Positions 1 to 7,834 of a stretch of 64,000 nucleotides of DNA are shown here, in pieces; position 1 is the stretch's first letter; every line of letters starts with the position of its first letter. A program made the position numbers and the translations under genes. Origin of the DNA: Bacteroides sp. AN502(2024) (GTDB lineage: Bacteria; Bacteroidota; Bacteroidia; Bacteroidales; Bacteroidaceae); NCBI RefSeq assembly GCF_041227145.1, contig NZ_JBGFSP010000003.1, forward strand, positions 3,224,001-3,288,000, in the 5' to 3' direction. The notes beneath the pieces were generated by a model. That model did no database searches. It saw only the letters and a program-made list of their open reading frames with translations, and was not told the origin of the DNA.

Positions 1-1069
1 TATAAAGGAAATTGGCCTTATCCTTTTCTTCCGATTTCACATAACGTTGAGGAATGCAAGTGCCCAGCCCTACGGTTTCTTTTGCATATTTTACAGTGTC
101 GTTTACAGGCCAGTCCGTTCCCCAACTTCCTACAAGACCTTTATGGTCGGAGAAAGATTGGGCAGTACCGGCAATGTCTTGTACGCCTGTGCAGAAAACT
201 TCCTGATGGATCGGTTCGTCAAAGAAGGCTTCAATATGAAGATCACGATGTCCTGCATAGAGGGTATAGCGTGTCATCATATTCAGTTCCGTATCCTGAT
301 ATTTCCATCCGGTCACCTCAATTTCGGCAATCACGCGTACCGGTCCGTAAGAGATGATACGTTCCGTGCGGGTATCCACCGGAGTGATGTGGGTAGCTTG
401 CTGTCCGTCCCAGCCTTTCAACGCACCCGGTCCGCAACTGTTGAACACACGGAGCACATCATCTCCGAATCCTTTGGCTAACTGCTCATCCGTCGGATAG
501 AACTGCGATTCCTTGATTTCCAGTCTTTTGTTGAACTTGCCATAAATATCCGGAGTCTGTTTCTCATTGAAATAAAGGCGGTATCCTACCAGTTCCGATT
601 CCAATACCGGACCGTGAGGACGTACCATACTGTATATATTACTAGTGCCGGGGACAGTGATGGCTTGTACCCGCTGATGCTTTCCTTTCCGGTGGTCTAC
701 GATAAACATATCGGCGTAGACTTGTTCAGGATAAGTCTTTGTACTCTTTTCTGAAGAAAGTGTAATCTGGAATGTTTTTCTACCATGAGCAGGAAGATCG
801 GCAACAAAAGCCAATTCGTCCATCTTACAGTCTCTGTCCAGATCGTCCAGCTGGGAAGCTATTTCCGCGGTTCCTTCCATGACAATGGCAGACTTAATTT
901 TGAAACCTGCGTGCAGCTCATGCAATTTGATGACAATCGGGGCATTCGTTTGAGGCTGGTTCCAGTTGTTCTGCACTTCAACTGTGATGGTTTTCTCCTG
1001 TTTCTGCGTTTGGGCAGACAGACTGAAAGTTCCTAAAAAGAAAGTAATAATAAAAAGATTCTTCTTCAT
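1..1069 (-). CDS. DUF4861-family secreted protein (3' end missing)
   Basis: The frame is open from an ATG at 1069 to the left edge, giving about 356 residues without a stop, so the C-terminus lies outside the window. A signal peptide (MKKNLFIITFFLGTFSLSAQ) places it in the periplasm or beyond. The body is beta-rich, with stretches such as GPVLESELVGYRLYFNEKQ and WGTDWPVND that I associate with DUF4861. That family is common in Bacteroides loci for pectin and rhamnogalacturonan; its reaction is not known to me. The neighbouring GH28 gene is on the same strand and fits that context. A TAnnTTTG box at 1108-1115 gives the gene its own promoter. Confidence 0.8.
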   Translation of the reverse strand, partial: MKKNLFIITFFLGTFSLSAQTQKQEKTITVEVQNNWNQPQTNAPIVIKLHELHAGFKIKSAIVMEGTAEIASQLDDLDRDCKMDELAFVADLPAHGRKTFQITLSSEKSTKTYPEQVYADMFIVDHRKGKHQRVQAITVPGTSNIYSMVRPHGPVLESELVGYRLYFNEKQTPDIYGKFNKRLEIKESQFYPTDEQLAKGFGDDVLRVFNSCGPGALKGWDGQQATHITPVDTRTERIISYGPVRVIAEIEVTGWKYQDTELNMMTRYTLYAGHRDLHIEAFFDEPIHQEVFCTGVQDIAGTAQSFSDHKGLVGSWGTDWPVNDTVKYAKETVGLGTCIPQRYVKSEEKDKANFLY

Positions 1070-1107
1070 GTTTCTAAGGCTGAAATTATATGTCGTATTT
1101 CTCCTTG

Positions 1108-1115
1108 CAAAAATA
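1108..1115 (-). promoter_or_regulatory. Bacteroides -7 box for the DUF4861 gene
   Basis: The minus strand reads TATTTTTG, matching TAnnTTTG, about 40 nt upstream of the ATG at 1069. No clear -33 TTTG was seen. Confidence 0.45.
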
Positions 1116-1212
1116 ATAGAAAAAAATAGCAGGCCGTGTCTCTTTGGGGGAGATTATAGTCTGCTATTTGAGCTTTTTACTCTATATAATGACATTGTGG
1201 TTTTCTTTTTGG

Positions 1213-1291
1213 CACCACAGAGTACGCAGAGGATTCGGTTTAATAATATAAAATCCATTTATTCAAATGTGTTTCTCTGTACTCTGTGGTG
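1213..1291. repeat. Imperfect intergenic palindrome (terminator-like)
   Basis: The arm at 1213-1231 (CACCACAGAGTACGCAGAG) pairs with 1275-1291 (CTCTGTACTCTGTGGTG) around an AT-rich loop of about 43 nt. It sits between the GH28 stop and the DUF4861 promoter, where it could end GH28 transcription. Similar unrelated-sequence palindromes occur at 52661 and 57369. Confidence 0.6.
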
Positions 1292-1307
1292 AACTTTATT
1301 GGAGATT

Positions 1308-2915
1308 TTAAATCTCCTCTTTTGTACCTAATTTCTCATAAACTTTTCCGTCTATAGTCAGATTCTTGGCATTCTTAACGTTTAATATATTATTGCCTTT
1401 GGAAGATTCTACATAAATATTTTCCAAGGCAACTCCGTCCACCTGGCTGATAACGATTCCATCTGTCGCTTCCGTTATCACAACGTTTTTGACAGTAATA
1501 TTGCTGATGGGCATTTCCGGTAGTCCATTGAAGAACATGGCACGTCCCGAACCTCTGCATACAATATTGGAGATATGAATATTGCGGAAAACAGGTGTTT
1601 CTTCCGTCACGGGAGGAATGGCAGTCTTCATACGATTCAACAGCTCTTCTTCCGATTCCTCACCGGCACCTTTTCCACCGTAGAATAAGTCGAATAGTAA
1701 GGGCTCATTCGGAATATGAATCATGTTGATATTGTCAATGTAGATGTTTTCTACTACACCGCCACGTCCGCGGGTACTCTTGAAACGCAAACCTACGTCT
1801 GTACCCATAAAGGTGCAGCTCTCTACGTAGATATTCTTCACACCACCGGACATCTCACTTCCTACTACGAATCCACCATGTCCGTGCAATACTGTATTGT
1901 TTTTTACGATAACGTTTTGGCAAGGTTCTCCACGACGGCGTCCATCTTCATCTTTACCGGATTTGATACAGATGGCATCGTCTCCTGCGTCAAACGTACT
2001 ATTGATGATTAGAGCGTTTTTACAAGATTCCAAATCAATTGCATCACCGTTTTGAGAATACCAAGGGTTAATTACCATGATATTATTTACTGTGAAATCT
2101 TCGCAGGACAAAGGATGCAAGCACCAGCTTGGGGAGTTTTTAAAAGTAACACCTTCCAGCAGTACCTTTTTACTTTTGACGATACTCAACAGTACCGGAC
2201 GCAACCATGGACGGATCTCAGCCCATTCTTCATCTGTGTTGATACCTCCGGGTACATTGAAATCTTTGCAGGCCATTGCACCTTTCAGTGAGCCGGCGGT
2301 AGGATACCATATCTCTTGTTTTTCATCGAGAACACCTCCCGAGTTTACTAACTTTTGCCATTGTGAAGCAGTCAGCTTTCCTTTTTTTACAGGACGCCAG
2401 CAGTCGCCGTTTCCGTCAAATGTACCATGTCCGGTGATAGCGATATTTTCTGCATTGCGTGCTGAAATCGGTGATTGACAACGACGGGTCTCAAGTCCTT
2501 CGAAAGAGGTGCCAATGATAGGATATGCCTCAAAATCACTGGTAAAAAGCACCAGCGCATTTTGTTCTGTATATAAGTTGACATTGCTCAATAGCTCGAT
2601 TGGACCGGTCAACCAGACGCCTTTGGGGATAACTACTTTACCCCCTCCGTGTTGATTCACGTCTTTAATAGCATCATTGATAGCTTTGGTATTCAGGAAC
2701 AGACCGTTTCCTTTGGCTCCGAATTTCTCAATGTTTACTTCGTAAGCAGGAAAAACCGGTTGCTGTACTTTCGGCATTTCAAAAGGTAAATTTTGGTAAA
2801 GAGAGTCGCTGATTGAGCTTTCTTTTACGCCAGTCTCGCTTTGTTTACATCCCGATGAGATAAACGGTAAACAGTATACGGCTATCCAGAAGAGTCTTTT
2901 TGTCAATGTATTCAT
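1308..2915 (-). CDS. GH28 polygalacturonase-type glycoside hydrolase, lipoprotein
   Basis: This 535-residue protein carries a lipoprotein signal with lipobox ISSGC near residue 23. A right-handed beta-helix follows with the GH28 catalytic set: NGDAID (D291, D294), AGDDAICIK (D312, D313), GHGG (H346) and a later RFKS. GH28 enzymes hydrolyse alpha-galacturonosyl or rhamnogalacturonan links by inversion using three aspartates. The exact pectin substrate cannot be read from sequence. It is expected on the cell surface or facing the periplasm. The DUF4861 gene lies downstream on the same strand, 239 bp away behind a palindrome, so the two may be separate transcripts. The only promoter-like box upstream is at 3078, implying a leader of about 155 nt. 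Confidence 0.93.
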   Translation of the reverse strand: MNTLTKRLFWIAVYCLPFISSGCKQSETGVKESSISDSLYQNLPFEMPKVQQPVFPAYEVNIEKFGAKGNGLFLNTKAINDAIKDVNQHGGGKVVIPKGVWLTGPIELLSNVNLYTEQNALVLFTSDFEAYPIIGTSFEGLETRRCQSPISARNAENIAITGHGTFDGNGDCWRPVKKGKLTASQWQKLVNSGGVLDEKQEIWYPTAGSLKGAMACKDFNVPGGINTDEEWAEIRPWLRPVLLSIVKSKKVLLEGVTFKNSPSWCLHPLSCEDFTVNNIMVINPWYSQNGDAIDLESCKNALIINSTFDAGDDAICIKSGKDEDGRRRGEPCQNVIVKNNTVLHGHGGFVVGSEMSGGVKNIYVESCTFMGTDVGLRFKSTRGRGGVVENIYIDNINMIHIPNEPLLFDLFYGGKGAGEESEEELLNRMKTAIPPVTEETPVFRNIHISNIVCRGSGRAMFFNGLPEMPISNITVKNVVITEATDGIVISQVDGVALENIYVESSKGNNILNVKNAKNLTIDGKVYEKLGTKEEI

Positions 2916-3077
2916 TTAATAACTTAATTTCTATAGGGTTATACATCTATTGTTTTTCTTTCTTGGTAGTTAGTTCATGATTAATAAGGATGATTTCATA
3001 ACTTTTATCTCCTTCCGCTGGTGATCTGTCGCAGGTTTTAAATAAATAGGATGAAAAAACTCTTATCTTATCGGTGG

Positions 3078-3085
3078 CAAAGATA
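3078..3085 (-). promoter_or_regulatory. Candidate -7 box for the GH28 gene
   Basis: The minus strand reads TATCTTTG, a consensus TAnnTTTG. It lies 160 bp upstream of the GH28 ATG in the 308-bp divergent gap 2916-3223. The rest of that gap shows no gene. Confidence 0.4.
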
Positions 3086-3191
3086 GGTGGGAAAGCTTAA
3101 GACGATGTGGACTAATTGATAGAATACTTGTATTTTTTGTCATTTCTGTCTATTATTTGCGCACTTCTCGTGTTTTTATGCAGAAAGTTCC

Positions 3192-3199
3192 TATCTTTG
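3192..3199 (+). promoter_or_regulatory. -7 box of fabI
   Basis: TATCTTTG, 24 nt before the fabI ATG at 3224, matches TAnnTTTG. It predicts a short leader. The -33 element is weak (T-rich around 3170). Confidence 0.55.
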
Positions 3200-3223
3200 C
3201 GCAAATTTTAACTGTTAAAAAAT

Positions 3224-4081
3224 ATGAGTTACAACTTGTTGAAAGGAAAAAGAGGTGTTATCTTCGGTGCTTTGAACGATCAGTCTATTGCTTGGAAAGT
3301 GGCAGAGCGTGCCGTAGAAGAAGGTGCAACCATTACATTATCAAATACTCCGATGGCTATCCGTATGGGAGAAGTTGATGCTTTGGCCCAAAAATTAAAT
3401 TGCCAGGTTATTCCGGCAGATGCCACCAGCGTAGAAGATTTGCAAAATGTCTTCAAGACCTCCATGGATATACTGGGTGGACAAATTGATTTTGTACTCC
3501 ACTCTATCGGTATGTCTCCCAACGTGCGCAAGAAACGTACTTACGATGACCTTGACTATGGAATGTTGGATAAAACATTGGATATTTCAGCTGTTTCATT
3601 CCACAAAATGATTCAGTCGGCCAAGAAACTGAATGCTATTGCTGATTATGGTTCTATCGTCGCTTTGAGCTACGTAGCCGCACAGCGTACTTTCTATGGT
3701 TATAATGATATGGCGGATGCGAAGGCATTGCTGGAATCTATTGCACGTAGCTTCGGTTACATTTATGGACGTGAACATAATGTACGTGTGAACACGATTT
3801 CACAGTCGCCTACATTTACTACTGCCGGTTCGGGCGTGAAGGGTATGGACAAACTGTTCGACTTTTCCAACCGTATGTCTCCGCTTGGAAATGCAACGGC
3901 TGACGAATGTGCCGGTTATTGCATTGTGATGTTCTCCGATCTTACTCGCAAGGTGACTATGCAGAACCTATTCCATGACGGTGGATTCTCTAGCGTAGGT
4001 ATGAGTCTTCGTGCCATGGCTACTTACGAGAAAGGGCTAGAGGAGTATATGGACGAAAACGGCAACATCATTTACGGATAA
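3224..4081 (+). CDS. fabI: Enoyl-[acyl-carrier-protein] reductase (NADH)
   Basis: This 285-residue short-chain dehydrogenase begins with the FabI variant of the nucleotide-binding loop (GKRGVIFGALNDQSIAWKVA). It has HSIGMSPN in place of NNAG, and the FabI catalytic Y-x6-K in YNDMADAK near residues 163-170. FabI reduces trans-2-enoyl-ACP, the last step of each fatty-acid elongation cycle in the cytoplasm. SYVAAQRTFYGYN, with the extra tyrosine, and the substrate-loop segment SQSPTFTTAGSGVKGMD are family features. A lipoprotein gene follows after 6 bp, so the two are probably co-transcribed from the promoter at 3192. Confidence 0.96.
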   Translation: MSYNLLKGKRGVIFGALNDQSIAWKVAERAVEEGATITLSNTPMAIRMGEVDALAQKLNCQVIPADATSVEDLQNVFKTSMDILGGQIDFVLHSIGMSPNVRKKRTYDDLDYGMLDKTLDISAVSFHKMIQSAKKLNAIADYGSIVALSYVAAQRTFYGYNDMADAKALLESIARSFGYIYGREHNVRVNTISQSPTFTTAGSGVKGMDKLFDFSNRMSPLGNATADECAGYCIVMFSDLTRKVTMQNLFHDGGFSSVGMSLRAMATYEKGLEEYMDENGNIIYG

Positions 4082-4087
4082 AAGATT

Positions 4088-5095
4088 ATGAAATTACGGA
4101 TCTCTCTTCTTAATCTATTGATAGGTATGCTTTTCGCTTCCTGCGGGATAATCGCGGGGAAGAGTACGGAGCAGAAAGAAGAGAAGGTTTCTGTGCTAAG
4201 ATATGATAAGCTGTTGAGCGACTATGTTCGCTCCAACAGCTTTTCTGCTATGCAGAGATTGACGATGGATTACCGTATGCCGACGAAAATCCTGATCGAG
4301 GATGTGCTGTCTATCGGTACGGTGAAAGATGATACCATTTCGCAACGTCTGCAGAAATTTTATTCGGATACGACTTTGGTTCGTTTGCTTAGTGATGTAG
4401 AAGCAAAGTATCCCAATCTGGATGAGGTGGAAAGAGAGCTTAGTAGAGGATTCCGAAAATTGAAAAAGGAAGTTCCTAATACGAAAGTGCCGTTTATCTA
4501 TTCGCAAGTTTCCGCTTTTAATGAATCTATTATTCTGGTAGATTCTTTATTGGGAATCAGCCTTGATAAATATATGGGGGAAGATTATCCTCTTTATAAG
4601 CGTTTTTATTACGATTACCAGTGCCGCTCGATGCGTCCGGAACGGATTGTACCGGATTGTTTTGCTTTTTATCTTTTGAGCCGTTACGATATGAACTACC
4701 ACGAAGGTATTTGTCTGATTGATTTGATGATGCATTCCGGGAAAATCAATTATGTAGTGCAGAACTTATTAGGATATAGTGATATTGGCGAAGCAATAGG
4801 GTATTCCAAGGAGGAAAGCGATTGGTGTGAGGAAAATGAAAGAGAGATATGGAATTATATCTGTACCAACGATCATCTGCACGCCCGTGACCCGATGGTA
4901 ATTCGCTATTATATGAAGCTTGCTCCTGCTGTCGATATGTTGGGCACTCAAGCTCCGGCATTGATCGGAACATGGGTGGGAGCAAGAATCATCGCTTCTT
5001 ATATGAAAAAGCATAAGGATATGAAACTGAAAGATCTCTTGGAATTTACCGATTATCACGAAATGTTAAGTGAATCCAACTACTTGGCTTCCTGA
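4088..5095 (+). CDS. GldB-like lipoprotein
   Basis: The 335-residue product has a signal peptide with lipobox FASC near residue 19. Segments PNTKVP, WCEENE, GTWVGARIIASYMKK and the overall length match the gliding-motility lipoprotein GldB of Bacteroidota as I remember it. Gut Bacteroides do not glide, so here the protein probably has a different envelope role; GldB homologues are conserved in non-gliding members. It follows fabI by 6 bp on the same strand, suggesting one transcript. No catalytic motif is recognisable. Confidence 0.7.
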   Translation: MKLRISLLNLLIGMLFASCGIIAGKSTEQKEEKVSVLRYDKLLSDYVRSNSFSAMQRLTMDYRMPTKILIEDVLSIGTVKDDTISQRLQKFYSDTTLVRLLSDVEAKYPNLDEVERELSRGFRKLKKEVPNTKVPFIYSQVSAFNESIILVDSLLGISLDKYMGEDYPLYKRFYYDYQCRSMRPERIVPDCFAFYLLSRYDMNYHEGICLIDLMMHSGKINYVVQNLLGYSDIGEAIGYSKEESDWCEENEREIWNYICTNDHLHARDPMVIRYYMKLAPAVDMLGTQAPALIGTWVGARIIASYMKKHKDMKLKDLLEFTDYHEMLSESNYLAS

Positions 5096-5134
5096 ACTGT
5101 TATATTTCTCAATTTTTAATTTTCAATTTAAAAA

Positions 5135-5839
5135 GTGGAAACTGCCCTTTATTTGTTGCCCGTGACTTTAGGTGATACATCTATTGAAAAAGTATTGCCT
5201 CCTTATAATAAGGAAATAATCTCCGGTATCCGGTATTTTATAGTTGAAGATGTTCGTTCTGCCCGTCGTTTCCTGAAAAAGGTGGACCGGGAGATTGATA
5301 TTGATGCGTTGGCTTTTTATCCGTTGAACAAGCATACTTCACCTGAAGATATTTCCACTTATCTGGAACCTTTGGTAGGTGGAGCTTCAATGGGGGTTAT
5401 TTCCGAAGCCGGTTGTCCGGCGGTTGCTGATCCGGGAGCGGATGTAGTTGCCATTGCGCAACGTAAAAAATTAAAGGTCGTTCCTTTGGTGGGACCTTCT
5501 TCCATTATTCTTTCTGTGATGGCTTCCGGTTTTAACGGGCAGAGTTTTGCGTTTCATGGTTATCTGCCGATTGAAGCGGGGGAGCGTGCCAAGCAACTGA
5601 AAACATTGGAGCAGCGTGTGTATGCTGAAAATCAGACCCAACTTTTCATTGAGACACCTTACCGGAATCATAAGATGATAGAGGATATTTTGATAAATTG
5701 TCGTCCTCAAACGAAACTTTGTATTGCCGCCAATATAACGTGTGAAGGAGAGTATATACAGACACGTACAGTGAAGGACTGGAGAGGACATGTGCCCGAA
5801 TTGTCTAAGATTCCTTGTATTTTTCTCTTATATAAATAA
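5135..5839 (+). CDS. RsmI-like SAM-dependent methyltransferase (tetrapyrrole methylase fold)
   Basis: The 234-residue protein starts at a GTG (5135). It has the tetrapyrrole-methylase motifs MGVISEAGCPAVADPGADVV (around residues 85-105) and VPLVGPSSIILSVMASGFNG, both typical of RsmI. RsmI proper 2'-O-methylates C1402 of 16S rRNA. This protein has an altered N-terminus and is shorter than E. coli RsmI (about 286 residues), so the exact substrate is open. Its last 35 bp overlap the convergent gene 5805-6923. The 39-bp gap to the GldB-like gene suggests co-transcription with it. Confidence 0.8.
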   Translation: METALYLLPVTLGDTSIEKVLPPYNKEIISGIRYFIVEDVRSARRFLKKVDREIDIDALAFYPLNKHTSPEDISTYLEPLVGGASMGVISEAGCPAVADPGADVVAIAQRKKLKVVPLVGPSSIILSVMASGFNGQSFAFHGYLPIEAGERAKQLKTLEQRVYAENQTQLFIETPYRNHKMIEDILINCRPQTKLCIAANITCEGEYIQTRTVKDWRGHVPELSKIPCIFLLYK

Positions 5840-6923
5840 CTTCTTTCAGGTGTTCATATTCATCTTCGAAACAGCTGCTGAAGAATCCTTTTCCTAAGTT
5901 TTCCTCTATCTGTTTGAAACTCCATAGTTTGCTGTTCTTAAAGTGGGGAGTACATAGGATCGAATCGTCTTTTATGTCGATGATGAATAAATAGATAAGA
6001 CGGTTAGTTACTTCATTCTCAAAGTGGTAAACGATGTTGAATTGGGGCTTGATCCCTTCTTCGTGAGGAAAAGTATTGTTGATTAAACGAGCGGCACCTG
6101 CCTCCAGAGATTCTCCGTAGCGGAGATAACATTCCATAGGAATATCTACTTTCCCTTTGTCCAAAATGGCAGTTGAAGATCTGTCACAAAGGAATAGCAT
6201 TCCCCGAGTCGATATGGCAATCCTTATCACCGGATTAATGTATGCATTTTTGTAATTAATTGCTTCTATCGCAAGAGTTTTTCCAATCACATCTCCTTTG
6301 GTATTCACAATGGGAACATATTCCGTGTGAGACATCAAGTGATTAAAGAAACGGATGGCAATCTGGTTGAACAGAATACTGATAAGAAAGACCAAGGGGG
6401 GCAACGCTTTATAGAGTACGAACGTACTTATCTTGCTCAACGGAGTTTGAAGAACAATGGTAATACTGATAATAATAAAGTGCAATATACCGAAAATTAA
6501 GGAGATGCGTGCCGATACGACAGCGGCTTCCGCTCCTTGTGCATATAAACGTTTGTTACAATAGCCTATTTGTTTTAGGAAGTGGTTGATGAACCTTTTC
6601 TTATGCATATAAAGGATCAACATCGGAATGAGAATGCTGACTTCCAAAGTAAGCGGAAGTGCACCGGGAGGAACATAATCACCGGGCATGAGAACTGTCA
6701 CAGATAGTAGTGCCAGTACTCCGGTCGCTATATAGAGGATGAAATTAGGAATTAATATTCCCTTACGTCGATAAGAAAGATATATACCTATAAGCCCCAT
6801 ACCTGTACCAATATAAATAGCCGTATCTTGCGTTATAAGTCCACATAATAAAATGGAAATAATAACGGGGATAAAGCCCAACGACATGTTAAATGCGGTA
6901 GAAAGTATTCCTTTATGATCCAT
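5805..6923 (-). CDS. Polytopic membrane protein with C-terminal NUDIX-like domain
   Basis: Residues 1-200 hold about six hydrophobic segments. Residues 210-372 form a soluble domain with the look of a NUDIX fold: a beta-strand run, then GESLEAGAARLINNTF, where a Nudix box (GX5EX7REUXEEXGU) would be. The REUXEE metal-binding core is absent, so hydrolase activity is doubtful and a sensing or binding role is more likely. I do not recognise a named family. The 3' end overlaps the convergent methylase gene by 35 bp. A 62-bp gap separates it from the lipA stop upstream. Confidence 0.7.
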   Translation of the reverse strand: MDHKGILSTAFNMSLGFIPVIISILLCGLITQDTAIYIGTGMGLIGIYLSYRRKGILIPNFILYIATGVLALLSVTVLMPGDYVPPGALPLTLEVSILIPMLILYMHKKRFINHFLKQIGYCNKRLYAQGAEAAVVSARISLIFGILHFIIISITIVLQTPLSKISTFVLYKALPPLVFLISILFNQIAIRFFNHLMSHTEYVPIVNTKGDVIGKTLAIEAINYKNAYINPVIRIAISTRGMLFLCDRSSTAILDKGKVDIPMECYLRYGESLEAGAARLINNTFPHEEGIKPQFNIVYHFENEVTNRLIYLFIIDIKDDSILCTPHFKNSKLWSFKQIEENLGKGFFSSCFEDEYEHLKEVIYIREKYKES

Positions 6924-6985
6924 CTCTATATTTATGTTTATTTGTCGGTCCTATGTATTAACAAATGGTGTGTGTGTTTTGTTTG

Positions 6986-7834
6986 TTAACGAATATGCTT
7001 CTCTGCGTGGTAGGAAGAACGAACAAGAGGGGCACTCTCTACGATGTTGAACCCTTTCTCCAAACCGACAGTTTTATATTTCACGAATTGCAGTGGGGTG
7101 ATGTATGCCGCAACGGGATAATGTCGGCGACTCGGTTGCAGGTATTGACCTATGGTAAGGATCTGGCAACCGGCTGCTAGCAGATCATCCATCAAAGTCT
7201 CGACTTCTTCAGGAGTTTCCCCCAAGCCGACCATAATGCCGCTTTTTGATTTAACTCCCTTTTCGGAAATGTGTCTGATGACCTGCAAACTTGTATCATA
7301 ATTTGCTGCGCTGCGCACTAGCGGACTAATGCGGCGTACCGTTTCCATATTATGTGATATGATGTCGGGGCGGGAGTCGATTACTAAATCTACCAACTCC
7401 ATTCTGCCTTGAAAATCCGGAATCAGTACTTCAATGGTTGTCTGTGGATTCAACCGCTTTACTTCCCGGATGGTACGTGCCCAATGTTCAGCTCCCAAAT
7501 CAGGTAAATCATCCCGGTCTACAGAAGTGATGACGGCATGATTCAGTTTCATCAGTGCGACGGATTCTGCTACATGGGTAGGCTCATTTGCATCTAACGG
7601 GTGCGGGCGTCCCGTTTGTGTGTTACAAAATTTACAGCTACGTGTGCAGATGTCACCACCAATCATGAAGGTCGCAGTTCCTTTTCCCCAACATTCCCCC
7701 ATATTAGGGCAACGCCCACTGCTACATATCGTGTGTAAGCAGTGGGAGTCAACAATTCGTTTGGTTTCGGTGTATCGTTCGTTTGCACCGATATTAATTT
7801 TCAGCCATTCGGGTTTACGTACTCTGTCTGTCAT
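6986..7834 (-). CDS. lipA: Lipoyl synthase
   Basis: This 282-residue radical-SAM enzyme inserts two sulphurs into octanoyl groups on lipoyl domains. The auxiliary [4Fe-4S] cluster motif CSSGRCPNMGEC (C-x4-C-x5-C) and the radical-SAM motif CTRSCKFC are both visible. The C-terminal RSSYHA supplies the conserved serine that binds the auxiliary cluster. The start codon overlaps the DPP4 stop as TAATG, so translation is likely coupled to the upstream peptidase gene. That pairing has no obvious metabolic logic. Confidence 0.97.
   Translation of the reverse strand: MTDRVRKPEWLKINIGANERYTETKRIVDSHCLHTICSSGRCPNMGECWGKGTATFMIGGDICTRSCKFCNTQTGRPHPLDANEPTHVAESVALMKLNHAVITSVDRDDLPDLGAEHWARTIREVKRLNPQTTIEVLIPDFQGRMELVDLVIDSRPDIISHNMETVRRISPLVRSAANYDTSLQVIRHISEKGVKSKSGIMVGLGETPEEVETLMDDLLAAGCQILTIGQYLQPSRRHYPVAAYITPLQFVKYKTVGLEKGFNIVESAPLVRSSYHAEKHIR

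Noticed and set aside
47..481. Plus-strand frame at the left edge
   Set aside because: It is antisense to the DUF4861 gene, whose frame is open throughout with a good signal peptide.
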